A stretch of DNA of 64,000 bases from Streptomyces pactum (GTDB lineage: Bacteria > Actinomycetota > Actinomycetes > Streptomycetales > Streptomycetaceae). A program made the position numbers and the translations under genes. The notes below the pieces were generated by a model that worked only from the letters and a program-made list of their open reading frames with translations, was not told the DNA's origin and searched no databases. This document shows positions 20,227 through 36,810 of this stretch, one piece after another. Position 1 is the stretch's first letter, and every line of letters starts with the position of its first letter. The DNA lies in assembly GCF_016031615.1 (NCBI RefSeq), contig NZ_JACYXC010000001.1, positions 2,976,001-3,040,000 on the forward strand. Direction: 5' to 3'.

Positions 20227-20260
20227 AGGGCGGCCACCCCTGTCCCGGGGTGACCGCCCT
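20227..20260 (-). terminator. Hairpin terminator after rpoC
   Basis: A 14-bp stem (AGGGCGGCCACCCC with one mismatch) and a six-base loop, 40 bp past the rpoC stop. There is no T-run, as is common in streptomycetes. Confidence 0.7.
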
Positions 20261-20298
20261 GTGTCAGGCCGCGGACCGGACGCGCCGGCCGCTACCGC

Positions 20299-24198
<3,900 letters not shown>

Positions 24199-24256
24199 TT
24201 GTCGTCAATCCCTCTTTCGGGGTCGTGTCTTCAGGGGTCTGACTGGGGTCCGGGGG

Positions 24257-24289
24257 AGACGGGGACTCGGCCGGGCCGAGCCCCCGTCT
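24257..24289 (-). other. Hairpin in the rpoB-rpoC gap
   Basis: A 14-bp stem (AGACGGGGACTCGG with one mismatch) and a five-base loop between rpoB and rpoC. It has no T-run. It may be a processing or pausing site rather than a terminator, because rpoC has no obvious promoter of its own here. Confidence 0.5.
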
Positions 24290-24295
24290 GACCCG

Positions 24296-27778
<3,483 letters not shown>

Positions 27779-28248
27779 GAGGGGGTCCTTCCGAGGGCTC
27801 GGACTCACTACGCGCGTACCGGTCCCAGCGTGAACACCGTGGTCACAAAGACCCGAAACCCCTGGTCAGGGCCTGTGGATCCACTGTGCTCGACGATGGG
27901 CATGCCCCTGGTGACGGGCAGAGGGCAGCTAACAGGCAGCGCAAAGGGTCAGTGTAGCCACTCGGCCCACTGATGTCCAGGGCATGGTCTTCCACGACCG
28001 GTGCGCTGCTCCCACCTCTTCCTCCGGACGGTGCATCCCGATACTGCCCACTCCGCCACCGATCCATGCCTCGAACCCGGATCGGTGTGTCGTCGCGTCC
28101 CTCGTCGCGTCCTGAGAATTGCGCGCTGCGTGCCGTTCGTCAAGGCCCCCCACGGAGGGGAGATCGTCACACCGCGGGACTCCGGGGCAACGAAGATCAC
28201 CCTACCTGGCGACACGGAGAAGGCAACGCAGCCGTCGCGGGAACGCCG
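27779..28248. other. rplL-rpoB intergenic region
   Basis: About 470 bp with no supported gene. In related genomes the rpoBC genes are read both from rplJL through a leaky hairpin and from promoters in this gap. I could not single out one promoter. Confidence 0.5.
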
Positions 28249-28280
28249 AAGGGCGACCACCCGTACGGGTGATCGCCCTT
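28249..28280 (-). terminator. Hairpin after rplL (partial terminator/attenuator)
   Basis: A 16-bp stem (AAGGGCGACCACCCGT with one mismatch), almost without a loop, 33 bp past the rplL stop. Its position between rplJL and rpoBC matches the known partial terminator that lowers rpoBC relative to L7/L12. Confidence 0.75.
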
Positions 28281-28312
28281 CCTGCACGCAGAGTCAGGGA
28301 CTCAGCGAGAGG

Positions 28313-28699
28313 TCACTTGACCTCGACCGAGGCGCCGGCGCCCTCCAGGGCCTCCTTGGCCTTGTCCGCGGCCTCCTTGTTGACCTTCTCCAGGACCGGC
28401 TTCGGGGTGCCGTCCACGAGGTCCTTGGCCTCCTTCAGGCCGAGCGAGGTCAGCTCACGCACGACCTTGATGACCTGGATCTTCTTCTCGCCGGCGCCGG
28501 TGAGGACGACGTCGAACTCGTCCTTCTCCTCGACGGCGGCGGCACCCTCGCCACCACCCTGGGCGGCGGCCGCGACGGCGACCGGGGCAGCGGCGGTGAC
28601 GTCGAAGCGCTCCTCGAACGCCTTCACGAACTCGGAGAGCTCGATGAGGGTCATCTCGTCGAACTGCGCGAGCAGGTCTTCCTGGCTGAGCTTCGCCAT
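28313..28699 (-). CDS. rplL: 50S ribosomal protein L7/L12
   Basis: 128 residues. It forms the ribosomal stalk that recruits GTPase factors. The N-terminal dimerisation domain (MAKLSQEDLLAQFDEMTLIE) is joined by an Ala/Gly-rich hinge to the conserved C-terminal domain (KIQVIKVVRELTSLGLKEAK). It lies 107 bp after rplJ and shares its transcript. Confidence 0.98.
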   Translation of the reverse strand: MAKLSQEDLLAQFDEMTLIELSEFVKAFEERFDVTAAAPVAVAAAAQGGGEGAAAVEEKDEFDVVLTGAGEKKIQVIKVVRELTSLGLKEAKDLVDGTPKPVLEKVNKEAADKAKEALEGAGASVEVK

Positions 28700-28806
28700 G
28701 GTGGCGGTCCTTCCACTAATTCGGCTGGTGCCGGATGTACATTTCGGCGGGCTAGCGGCCCGCTGCGACCTGCGCCGGGACGGCGCCGGTCATGACGCGA
28801 GCCGAA

Positions 28807-29337
28807 TTACTCGGCACCGCCCTGCTCGTCCCGCTTGGCACGAAGCGCCTCCGCGGTGCGGACGAACTTCGACGGGAGCGCCTGGAAGAGCGCGGCAGCC
28901 TGGGACTGCTTGCCCTTCATGGCGCCCGCCAGCTTGGCGAGCAGAACCTCGCGGGACTCAAGGTCCGCGAGCTTCTTGATCTCGTCGGCGGACAGCGCCT
29001 TGCCGTCAAGGACACCGCCCTTGATGACGAGGTTCGGGTTGTCCTTGGCGAAGTCACGGAGACCCTTCGCCGACTCCACCGGGTCACCGGTGACGAAGGC
29101 GACCGCCGTCGGACCGTTGAACAGGTCGTCGAGCGAGTCGATCCCGGCCTCGTTGGCCGCGATCTTGGTCAGCGTGTTCTTCACCACGGCGTACTGAGCG
29201 TTCTCACCGAGCGAACGGCGCAGCTCCTTGAGCTGTGCCACGGTGAGACCGCGGTACTCGGTCAGCACGGCGGCGTTCGAGCTGCGGAACTTGTCCGTCA
29301 GCTCGGCAACCGCGGCAGACTTGTCGGGCCTCGCCAT
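28807..29337 (-). CDS. rplJ: 50S ribosomal protein L10
   Basis: 176 residues from ATG 29337, preceded by GGAAGGAGG and giving MARPDKSAAVAELTDKFRSS, the usual Streptomyces start. L10 is the base of the stalk, binding 23S rRNA and L7/L12 dimers through its C-terminal helix. It normally represses its own operon by binding the leader RNA, which is probably present just upstream. It is first in rplJ-rplL. Confidence 0.97.
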   Translation of the reverse strand: MARPDKSAAVAELTDKFRSSNAAVLTEYRGLTVAQLKELRRSLGENAQYAVVKNTLTKIAANEAGIDSLDDLFNGPTAVAFVTGDPVESAKGLRDFAKDNPNLVIKGGVLDGKALSADEIKKLADLESREVLLAKLAGAMKGKQSQAAALFQALPSKFVRTAEALRAKRDEQGGAE

Positions 29338-29530
29338 GAGCCTCGGCCTCCTTCCGGGTGATTGCAGGACCGCATAGCGTCGGTAAGGACCTGGGCAACA
29401 CGAAACGCCCCGGCGCAAGCGCTCGGGGCGTTGACTCGACCGTGCACGGGCCCGTGAGGGCGCGCGACGGGAGTACATCCACGAATCACCTGCGCAGGTC
29501 GCCCGCAGCTAGCGGATCCTTCGGCCGCCG
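29338..29530 (-). promoter_or_regulatory. Probable L10 leader (autoregulatory RNA)
   Basis: The untranslated region before rplJ contains a stable hairpin (AACGCCCCG...CGGGGCGTT, 29402-29430) and, further 5', a CGAAGGATCC segment with GACCTGCGCAGGTG that resembles the bacterial L10 leader. The region from 29531 to 29812 shows no gene, only GC-rich sequence. A covariance search would settle the assignment. Confidence 0.55.
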
Positions 29531-29812
29531 TGCTCCAGAAGGAGGCACAGCAACGACCAGCGGTCTTTGGCTTCCGTGGAAGAGTACGTGAACCGGTCCG
29601 GCCCGAGCAAATCGGCTCCCGGCCGCCGGCCGCGCCGTGCTCGGGCGGGTCGGCGGCCGGGAGCCGCGGGCGGGACGTCCGGCGAAGGCCGGCGGAGATT
29701 CCGGGAGATCGGAGGGGTCCCCGCCGGGATCCGGGCCCGAGGAGGCCCGTGGGCCCCCGCCGGGAAGCCGGGGATCCGGGAGGCCCAGGGAGGCCCGGAG
29801 ATCCGGCGGGGC

Positions 29813-30712
29813 TCAGCCCTGGATCTCCTCGAAGTTCACGGTGTCCGAGGCGGGCGGCTCCTCGACGGAGACGTCCACGCCGTAGTCGGTGTAGAAGACC
29901 GTGGAGTCGAACTTCCCGTTGTTGTTCTCGCCGTACTCCCGCTTCTTCACCAGCAGGTTGTTCTCATCGATCCACAGGTCGATGGTCTCGGTCTTGGTGC
30001 CGCTCTGCTCCAGCTGCTTCTGCAGGCTCGACAGCTCCTCGGCGGTGAGGTCCTTGGACTGGAGCTTCGCCAGGTCCGCGACCTTCACGGTGCCGCTGTA
30101 CCGGGTCGCCTTGACGCCCTTGACGGTCTCCTCGCCGACGGCCTTCACCTCGCCGGTGGCCAGCACCAGCTGCACCGAGCGGGCCGGGTTGTTGTTCTGC
30201 ATGGTGTCCTTGAGGAAGGCACCGGCCGGTCCCGCCTTCTGGGCGAGCACGTCGTAGTCGTACTTCACCCAGTGCGCGCCGGACGCCTGCGGGGTCGCGG
30301 CGAACTGGTCACCGAGGTTCATGTACATGGCGTCGGCGGTGTAGAGGGCCGGCATCGCCTTGCCGTCCATCGGGCTGCCCTGCACCGCGCCGCCGGACTG
30401 GGTGACGTCCATGCGGGCCCGGATGCCGCCGGTGCTCCAGTCCATCTCGCCCGACATGGTGGTGCGGGCCTCACCGATGACCGTGCTGCCCTCGACCTTC
30501 GCCGAGTCCTGCTCGTCGGTGCGCTGGGAGGCCAGCTTCAGCGCCGCGAGGGCGCCGCGCGGGGCGACGTCGGAGGAGTTGGTGGAGTCCTTGGCCTTGT
30601 CGGCCGGCTTGTCGTCCCCTTCCTTGTCGCTGCCGCAGGCGGTGAGGCCCACCGCCATGACGATGCCGCCGGCCAGCGCCGCGGCGCGGATCCCCAGACG
30701 AGCAGTGCGCAT
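29813..30712 (-). CDS. Lipoprotein of the LppX/LprG-like type
   Basis: 299 residues from ATG 30712, preceded by AAGGGGG. The signal peptide ends in the lipobox VGLTACGS. An Asp/Lys-rich linker is followed by a LolA/LprG-like half-barrel, with TRYSGTVKVADLAKLQ and IDLWIDENNLLVKKREYGEN typical of the fold. Such proteins carry lipids or glycolipids outside the membrane. It is the second of two homologous lipoproteins inserted between rplA and rplJ, an arrangement I recall from other streptomycetes. There is a 144-bp gap to the first. Confidence 0.85.
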   Translation of the reverse strand: MRTARLGIRAAALAGGIVMAVGLTACGSDKEGDDKPADKAKDSTNSSDVAPRGALAALKLASQRTDEQDSAKVEGSTVIGEARTTMSGEMDWSTGGIRARMDVTQSGGAVQGSPMDGKAMPALYTADAMYMNLGDQFAATPQASGAHWVKYDYDVLAQKAGPAGAFLKDTMQNNNPARSVQLVLATGEVKAVGEETVKGVKATRYSGTVKVADLAKLQSKDLTAEELSSLQKQLEQSGTKTETIDLWIDENNLLVKKREYGENNNGKFDSTVFYTDYGVDVSVEEPPASDTVNFEEIQG

Positions 30713-30856
30713 GAATCCCCCTTGTGTCCCTGTGCTGAAGCGTGCGTCGAGCGTAACGGAGGCCACCGACACCACCAATGCGCGAAGCGGCGGCCCCCGG
30801 GAGGGCCGCCGCGGCCGGACCGGTGCCCGGCAGAAGGCGGAAATCCGCCGGTCAGC

Positions 30857-31777
30857 TCAGCCTTCGCCGCCGCCTGCGAGGTCCGCCACGTCCACCGTCT
30901 GACCGGCCGGCGGCACGCTGACCGTGACAGGCTTGTTGACGTCCAGGAACGTGACCGTCATGTCGAGCGGGCCCTGATCGCCCTTCCCCCGCATCCGGAA
31001 CCGCTTGGTGTGCCCCTCCTCGGTCGCCACCCACATGTCGACGCTGAGCTTCTCGACACCCAGGTCCTCGAACTCGGCGAGCTTCTTCTCGCGGCGCTCG
31101 CGCACCTTCGCGTCCTCGCCCTTGATGCTCTCGCGCATCTGGTCGAGGGTGATCGTGCCGCTGTACCGGGTGGTCCGCACCCCGTCGATGGTCTCCTCGC
31201 CGGCCCGCTTCACGTCCTCGGACCCGGAGAGCAGTGCCGCCTCGCCGGCCGGGTTGCGGTCCGCCTGCCCGGCGGCCGAACTCGGGGCCGGTGCGCCGCC
31301 CGGGGCTCCCTTGCCGTCCTTGCCGCCCAGCAGCGACTTGTCGAACTTCATCCAGCGCTTGCCGTCCATCTCGGCCGCGGCCGCCGGGCCGCCGTCGAGG
31401 TACAGGGCGTCGCCGATCAGCCGGATCTCCATCGCGGCGTCCGGGCCCTGGTCCGGCACGCGCAGCTTCAGGCTCATCGCGTGGGGCTCCGCCAGGCTCA
31501 TCGCGCCCTCGCCCTCGACCCGCCCGTCCTCGGGACTCCGCCCCGACATCAGGTACCGGAACGAGGTGAACTTCTCGTTCTTCTCCGCCGCGGCCCGGAC
31601 CGCCGCCACCGGCGACATCCCGGGCTCCCCGGCGGCCTTCCGGGTGCTCCCGTCCTTCTTCGCACCGGACTCCGCGGAGCCGCACCCGGCCACCCCGGCG
31701 CACAGCACGGCGGCGATCAGCGCCGCCCCTGCCGCCCGTGCGCCTCTGCCGCGTCCGGTCCGTATCCCGATGCCCAT
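30857..31777 (-). CDS. Lipoprotein, paralogue of the neighbouring one
   Basis: 306 residues from ATG 31777, preceded by AAGGGGTGGGG. The lipobox is AGVAGCGS. The mature region shares the order of its neighbour: a conserved EETIDGVRTTRYSGTITLDQ, then LSVDMWVATEEGHTKRFRMR, and a C-terminal VTFLDVNKPVTVSVPPAG. The same LprG/LolA-like role is inferred. An Ala/Gly/Pro-rich insertion lies near residues 155-185. The 424 bp upstream, up to rplA, hold the rplA terminator and otherwise no gene. Confidence 0.85.
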   Translation of the reverse strand: MGIGIRTGRGRGARAAGAALIAAVLCAGVAGCGSAESGAKKDGSTRKAAGEPGMSPVAAVRAAAEKNEKFTSFRYLMSGRSPEDGRVEGEGAMSLAEPHAMSLKLRVPDQGPDAAMEIRLIGDALYLDGGPAAAAEMDGKRWMKFDKSLLGGKDGKGAPGGAPAPSSAAGQADRNPAGEAALLSGSEDVKRAGEETIDGVRTTRYSGTITLDQMRESIKGEDAKVRERREKKLAEFEDLGVEKLSVDMWVATEEGHTKRFRMRGKGDQGPLDMTVTFLDVNKPVTVSVPPAGQTVDVADLAGGGEG

Positions 31778-32121
31778 GATCCCCACCCCTTGTGACGAAA
31801 AGTGTGTGCTCTTGCCTGCCGCTCCGGGACGGTACCGCGCCTGATCAGGGCGGCTCTCCTGGTTTGTTCGGGCGGCGGTCCGCCCGTGCGTGCGCGCGGT
31901 GCGCGCGCCGGTATCGCGCCGGGGTGCCCCGGGCGTACCGGCCCGGTGCCCCGGCCCGGGGCCCCGGCGCGGGCCGCCGGCTCGGCCACCGCGCCGGCTC
32001 CGGCGACCGGGCCGGCCCGTGCCGGTCTCCGGGACTCCACGGGGCTCGTACGCGCCCCCGGGCCACGGGGCACGGCCCGTGAGACGGGACGGTCCCGGGT
32101 GACGGGACGGCCCGGGAAACG

Positions 32122-32168
32122 GGACGGGCCCCGCTCCCGGCCGACTGGCTCGGGTGCGGGGCCCGTCC
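32122..32168 (-). terminator. Terminator after rplK-rplA
   Basis: A 12-bp perfect outer stem GGACGGGCCCCG / CGGGGCCCGTCC with an inner imperfect stem, starting 34 bp past the rplA stop. Confidence 0.8.
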
Positions 32169-32201
32169 GCGGTGCGCGTCCGCGACCGCGTCCGATGAGG
32201 A

Positions 32202-32924
32202 TCAGACGGCGGCCGGGTCCTCCTCGACGAGGAGGTTGCGGGTGCGGTTGGGGTCAACCGGGATGCCGGGGCCCATCGTGGTGGTGATGGTGGCCTTCTT
32301 GACGTACCGGCCCTTCGCCGCCGACGGCTTCAGACGCAGGATCTCGTCCAGCGCCGCGCCGTAGTTCTCCACCAGCTTGGCGTCGTCGAAGGACACCTTG
32401 CCGATGATGAAGTGGAGGTTCGAGTGCTTGTCCACCCGGAACTCGATCTTGCCGCCCTTGATGTCGGTGACGGCCTTGGCGACGTCCGGGGTGACGGTGC
32501 CGGTCTTCGGGTTCGGCATCAGACCACGCGGACCGAGCACGCGGCCGAGGCGGCCGACCTTGCCCATGAGGTCCGGGGTGGCGACGACCGCGTCGAAGTC
32601 GAGGCGGCCCTTGGCCACCTCGTCGATCAGCTCGTCGGCGCCGACGATGTCGGCGCCCGCGGCACGCGCGGCCTCGGCACGGTCGCCGGTCGCGAAGACC
32701 AGGACCCGGGCGGTCTTACCGGTGCCGTGCGGAAGGTTCACGGTGCCACGGACCATCTGGTCGGCCTTGCGCGGGTCAACGCCCAGGCGGAAGGCGACCT
32801 CGACGGTGCCGTCGAACTTGGTGGAGGACGTCTCCTTGGCGAGACGGACGGCCTCAAGCGGGGCGTACAGACGCTCCCGGTCGATCTTGGCGTCCGCAGC
32901 GCGGAGGGTCTTGCTGCGCTTCAC
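32202..32924 (-). CDS. rplA: 50S ribosomal protein L1
   Basis: 240 residues from GTG 32924 (CAGGAGC upstream), which gives (M)KRSKTLRAADAKIDRERLYA. A codon at 32948 would add eight residues. L1 forms the mobile stalk at the E site and commonly represses rplKA translation. The L1 signature GTGKTARVLVFATG and the GPRGLMPNPKTGTVT loop are intact. It follows rplK by about 120 bp in a two-gene unit ended by a strong hairpin. Confidence 0.97.
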   Translation of the reverse strand: MKRSKTLRAADAKIDRERLYAPLEAVRLAKETSSTKFDGTVEVAFRLGVDPRKADQMVRGTVNLPHGTGKTARVLVFATGDRAEAARAAGADIVGADELIDEVAKGRLDFDAVVATPDLMGKVGRLGRVLGPRGLMPNPKTGTVTPDVAKAVTDIKGGKIEFRVDKHSNLHFIIGKVSFDDAKLVENYGAALDEILRLKPSAAKGRYVKKATITTTMGPGIPVDPNRTRNLLVEEDPAAV

Positions 32925-33044
32925 TGCTGCTCCTGAGTGCGGTGACACCAGGCGGCTGCCGCCGCGTGGTGGGGTGTGGAGTTGTGGTCCGGGCCAGCGC
33001 CTGGCCCTGCCACGGTTGGATCATGCGGCTCGCGCCGCGTGGCG

Positions 33045-33479
33045 TCAGCCCTCGACCGTGATGCCCATGGAGCGGGCGGTGCCGGCGATGATCTTCTCGG
33101 CGGCGTCCAGGTCGTTGGCGTTGAGGTCGGGCATCTTGGTGCTGGCGATCTCACGGACCTGGTCGCGGGTGATCTTGGCGACCTTGGTCTTGTGCGGCTC
33201 GCCGGAGCCCTTCTCCACACCCGCGGCCTTGAGGATCAGCTTCGCGGCCGGCGGGGTCTTGGTCACGAAGGTGAAGGAGCGGTCCTCGTAGACCGTGATC
33301 TCCACCGGCACGACCATGCCACGCTGCGACTCGGTCGCGGCGTTGTAGGCCTTGCAGAACTCCATGATGTTGACGCCGTGCTGACCCAGCGCGGGGCCGA
33401 CCGGCGGGGCCGGGTTCGCGGCGCCGGCCTGGATCTGGAGCTTGATCAGCCCCGTGACCTTCTTCTTCTTGGGAGGCAT
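33045..33479 (-). CDS. rplK: 50S ribosomal protein L11
   Basis: 144 residues. With 23S rRNA it forms the GTPase-associated centre, which is also the thiostrepton site and the RelA activation site. The N-terminal proline helix [19 protein letters not shown] is wild type. It starts after GGAGAGAGC and precedes rplA. Confidence 0.98.
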
Positions 33480-33653
33480 TGCTCTCTCCGGGTCCTAGTG
33501 AGAGGTTCTTTGCCTGCGAGCAGGCATACCACACCACGATAACGGGTATCGCGGTGAGCCTTGAAACCGAGCAGGTCAGCCAGTCCCCGGCGGCCCCGGC
33601 GAACCGGGGCGCGAGCACTGCCTGACCTGGACGGACGTTCGTACCGCCGACGC

Positions 33654-34523
33654 TCAGTTCTTCTGGATCTGGTCGAAGCTGAGCTCCACCGGGGTCTCCC
33701 GGCCGAAGATCTCGACCAGGCCCTTGACCTTCTTGGAGTCGGCGTTGATCTCGTTGATGGTCGCCTGGAGGGTGGCGAAGGGGCCGTCGGTGACGGTGAC
33801 CGAGTCGCCCACCTCGAAGTCCAGCACCTGCACCTCGACCTTGCGGCTGGGCGCGGGCCGGCCCTCGGCCTCGGCGGCCTCCTTGGCGGCCTTCTCCTCG
33901 GCCTCCGGGGCGAGCATCTTGACGATCTCGTCCAGGGTCAGCGGGTACGGGTCGTAGGCGTTGCCCACGAAGCCGGTGACACCGGGGGTGTTGCGCACCA
34001 CGCCCCAGGACTCGTTCGTCAGGTCCATGCGCACCAGCACGTAGCCGGGGAGCTTGTTCTGGCGGACGGTGCGGCGGTCGCCGTTCTTGATCTGGACGAC
34101 CTCTTCCTGCGGCACCTCGGCCTGGAAGATGTAGTCCTCGACGTTGAGCGAGACGGCGCGCTGCTCCAGGTTGGTCTTCACGCGGTTCTCGTAGCCGGCG
34201 TAGGTGTGGATGACGTACCACTCGCCGGGGAGCGTGCGGAGTTCCTCGCGGAGCGCCTCCACGGGATCGACGGCGGGCGCCGCCTCCTCCTCGGGCTCCT
34301 CGTCCCCCTCGCCGTCCTCGGCCTCGTCGGACGCCTCGTCCTGCTCGGACTCCTCGTCGGCGTCGGCGTCGGCGGCTTCCTCGGCCGGCACGTCGGCGTC
34401 GGCAGCCTCGGCCTGGTCAAGGCCCTCGGCGTCCGCCGCCTCGACGATGTCGAGCTCGTCGTCGGCGGACTCGACCGCATCCCCGCGCGGCTCGATGGCG
34501 TCGTTCAGGTTCGGGTCAGACAC
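33654..34523 (-). CDS. nusG: Transcription termination/antitermination factor NusG
   Basis: 289 residues. About 105 acidic residues (Asp/Glu/Ala runs), typical of actinobacterial NusG, precede the NGN domain (WYVIHTYAGYENRVKTNLEQ) and a C-terminal KOW domain (VGDSVTVTDGPFATLQATIN). NusG binds RNA polymerase and links it to Rho and to the ribosome. It follows secE by 75 bp, the conserved secE-nusG-rplKA order. Confidence 0.97.
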   Translation of the reverse strand: MSDPNLNDAIEPRGDAVESADDELDIVEAADAEGLDQAEAADADVPAEEAADADADEESEQDEASDEAEDGEGDEEPEEEAAPAVDPVEALREELRTLPGEWYVIHTYAGYENRVKTNLEQRAVSLNVEDYIFQAEVPQEEVVQIKNGDRRTVRQNKLPGYVLVRMDLTNESWGVVRNTPGVTGFVGNAYDPYPLTLDEIVKMLAPEAEEKAAKEAAEAEGRPAPSRKVEVQVLDFEVGDSVTVTDGPFATLQATINEINADSKKVKGLVEIFGRETPVELSFDQIQKN

Positions 34524-34598
34524 GGTGGCTGCTTCTTCCTGGCTTCAAGGGGTGGAACGTGCGAAGGGGCAGCTCACAGGAGCCGCCCTCGCCCGGGA

Positions 34599-34889
34599 TC
34601 AGCCGAACACGTACTTGACGGCGTTGCTGAACCCATAGTCGATCAATGTGACGATACCGATCATGATCACCACGAAAATGATCACAACGGTGGTGTAGGT
34701 CGTCAGCTGGTGGCGCGTGGGCCAGACGACCTTGCGCAGCTCCGCGACGACCTGACGGTAGAACAGCGCGAGGCGGCCGAACGGCCCCTTCTTCCCGCGC
34801 TTGCCACCACGGCGGCCCTTCTTGGCCGCGACCTCGTCCTCTGGACGACCGCTTTCAGGCGTCGCGGTGGAGCCGAGGGCTTCCGTCAC
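34599..34889 (-). CDS. secE: Preprotein translocase subunit SecE
   Basis: 96 residues. A basic N-terminus is followed by the amphipathic helix (RLALFYRQVVAELRKVVWPT) and one membrane segment (VVIIFVVIMIGIVTLIDYGF). Single-TM SecE is the usual actinobacterial form and stabilises SecY. It is first in secE-nusG, just downstream of tRNA-Trp. Confidence 0.96.
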   Translation of the reverse strand: MTEALGSTATPESGRPEDEVAAKKGRRGGKRGKKGPFGRLALFYRQVVAELRKVVWPTRHQLTTYTTVVIIFVVIMIGIVTLIDYGFSNAVKYVFG

Positions 34890-34990
34890 TCATCCTCACC
34901 TGAATCCGGGTCGTGGCCGTGCCGCGTCCGGCCCGGCCGCACAGCGGTGCTTTCAGTACGCGCGCACGCACCCTGAGGTGATGCGTGAAG

Positions 34991-35063
34991 CAGGGCCGGA
35001 GGGACTTGAACCCCCAACCGCCGGTTTTGGAGACCGGTGCTCTACCAATTGAGCTACGACCCT
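34991..35063 (-). tRNA. tRNA-Trp (anticodon CCA)
   Basis: A 73-nt cloverleaf. The acceptor stem AGGGTCG pairs with CGGCCCT, the D-arm is GCTCAATTGGTAGAGC, the anticodon loop is CTCCAAA with CCA, and the T-arm contains GGTTCAAGTCC. No CCA is encoded. It precedes secE, as in other actinobacteria. Confidence 0.97.
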
Positions 35064-35288
35064 TTGCGGCTGAACCCAACTTACCGCATACCCCCCGCGG
35101 CACGGAGTGTGCGGAGGAAAGCGATGTCGGGAGGCCAACGACGCATGAGCATACGTGGTCCGGCGCCCGCAGTCGAACGAAAGACGGCTCCGATGCCGGA
35201 AACTTCTCTCCCTGGCCTCTCCCGGGCCTCTCCCGGACCCGCCGAATCCTGTGTGCCCCGGCCCGCGGGGGTCTGGGACCATGCAGGT

Positions 35289-36527
35289 ATGACCGCTGCC
35301 AACCCTGACTCCGCGTCCCCCACCGACCGCCGCGTCTCCCGGCGCGTCGGCTCGATCTCCGAGTCCGCGACGCTCGCCGTGGACGCCAAGGCGAAGGCCC
35401 TCAAGGCCGCCGGCCGCCCGGTGATCGGCTTCGGCGCCGGTGAACCGGACTTCCCCACGCCGGACTACATCGTCGAGGCCGCCGTGGAGGCCTGCCGCGA
35501 CCCGAGGTTCCACCGCTACACCCCGGCCGGCGGGCTGCCCGAGCTGAAGGCCGCCATCGCCGCCAAGACGCTGCGCGACTCCGGCTACCAGGTCGAGGCG
35601 TCCCAGGTCCTGGTGACCAACGGCGGCAAGCAGGCCATCTACGAGGCGTTCGCCGCGATCCTGGACCCGGGCGACGAGGTCATCGTGCCCGCCCCGTACT
35701 GGACCACCTACCCGGAGTCGATCCGGCTGGCCGGCGGTGTGCCGGTGGAGGTGGTGGCGGACGAGACCACCGGCTACCGGGTCTCGGTCGAGCAGCTGGA
35801 GGCGGCCCGCACCGAGCGCACCAAGGTGCTGCTCTTCGTCTCCCCGTCCAACCCGACCGGCGCGGTCTACCCGCGCGAGCAGGTCGAGGCGATCGGCCGC
35901 TGGGCAGCCGAGCACGGCCTGTGGGTGCTCACCGACGAGATCTACGAGCACCTCGTCTACGGCGACGCCGCCTTCCACTCGCTGCCGGTGGTCGTGCCGG
36001 AGCTGCGGGACAAGTGCATCGTGGTCAACGGCGTCGCCAAGACGTACGCCATGACCGGCTGGCGGGTGGGGTGGCTGATCGGCCCGCAGGACGTGGTCAA
36101 GGCCGCCGCCAACCTCCAGTCGCACGCCACCTCCAACGTCTCCAACGTCGCGCAGGCGGCGGCGCTGAAGGCGGTCTCCGGCGACCTGGACGCGGTGGCC
36201 GAGATGCGCCGCGCGTTCGACCGCCGGCGGCAGACCATCGTGCGCATGCTCAACGAGATCGACGGCGTGGTGTGCCCGGAGCCGGAGGGCGCCTTCTACG
36301 CGTACCCCTCGGTCAAGGGGCTGCTGGGCAAGGAGATCCGCGGCAAGCGCCCGCAGAGCTCGGTGGAGCTGGCCGCGCTGATCCTGGACGAGGTCGAGGT
36401 CGCGGTGGTCCCCGGCGAGGCCTTCGGCACCCCGGGCTACCTGCGGCTGTCCTACGCGCTGGGCGACGAGGACCTGGTCGAGGGCGTCTCGCGCGTCCAG
36501 AAGCTGCTCGCCGAGGCGCGCGACTGA
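35289..36527 (+). CDS. aspC: Pyridoxal-phosphate aminotransferase (aspartate type I)
   Basis: 412 residues from ATG 35289. It is a fold-type I PLP enzyme of the AAT-I beta group, with IGFGAGEPDFPTPDYIVEAA, NGGKQAIYEAF, YWTTYPESI, SPSNPTGAVY (substrate carboxylate site), LTDEIYEHLVY, and the PLP lysine in VNGVAKTYAMTGWRVGW. It probably transfers amino groups between aspartate or another amino acid and 2-oxoglutarate. A strong hairpin ends it, so it is monocistronic. The start region has little Shine-Dalgarno signal. Confidence 0.93.
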   Translation: MTAANPDSASPTDRRVSRRVGSISESATLAVDAKAKALKAAGRPVIGFGAGEPDFPTPDYIVEAAVEACRDPRFHRYTPAGGLPELKAAIAAKTLRDSGYQVEASQVLVTNGGKQAIYEAFAAILDPGDEVIVPAPYWTTYPESIRLAGGVPVEVVADETTGYRVSVEQLEAARTERTKVLLFVSPSNPTGAVYPREQVEAIGRWAAEHGLWVLTDEIYEHLVYGDAAFHSLPVVVPELRDKCIVVNGVAKTYAMTGWRVGWLIGPQDVVKAAANLQSHATSNVSNVAQAAALKAVSGDLDAVAEMRRAFDRRRQTIVRMLNEIDGVVCPEPEGAFYAYPSVKGLLGKEIRGKRPQSSVELAALILDEVEVAVVPGEAFGTPGYLRLSYALGDEDLVEGVSRVQKLLAEARD

Positions 36528-36537
36528 CACCGGTCCG

Positions 36538-36572
36538 CCGGGTGTCCGGCCCCGGGCGGGCCGGACACCCGG
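36538..36572 (+). terminator. Terminator after the aminotransferase gene
   Basis: A perfect 15-bp stem CCGGGTGTCCGGCCC with a five-base loop, ten bases past the stop codon. A second hairpin lies at 36693-36722 (CGGATGCGGGGCCC stem). Confidence 0.85.
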
Positions 36573-36810
36573 TGACGTACGGGCGCGGTGACGTGCGGGC
36601 ACCGTGAGGTACGGACCCGGCGTTGTGCGGACACGGTGACGCAATTCACAGCGCCGCCCTCCCGGCCGCGGTACGGCGGGGCGGCACCCTCCCGGATGCG
36701 GGGCCCTCGGGCCCCGCATCCGCGTTCGGACAGACCCCCGTGCGGGCCGAAGCGGCTCCCCGCGGCGCATTCCCTTTCCGGTCCGCGACCGGATGCGGCA
36801 GGATCTTGGG

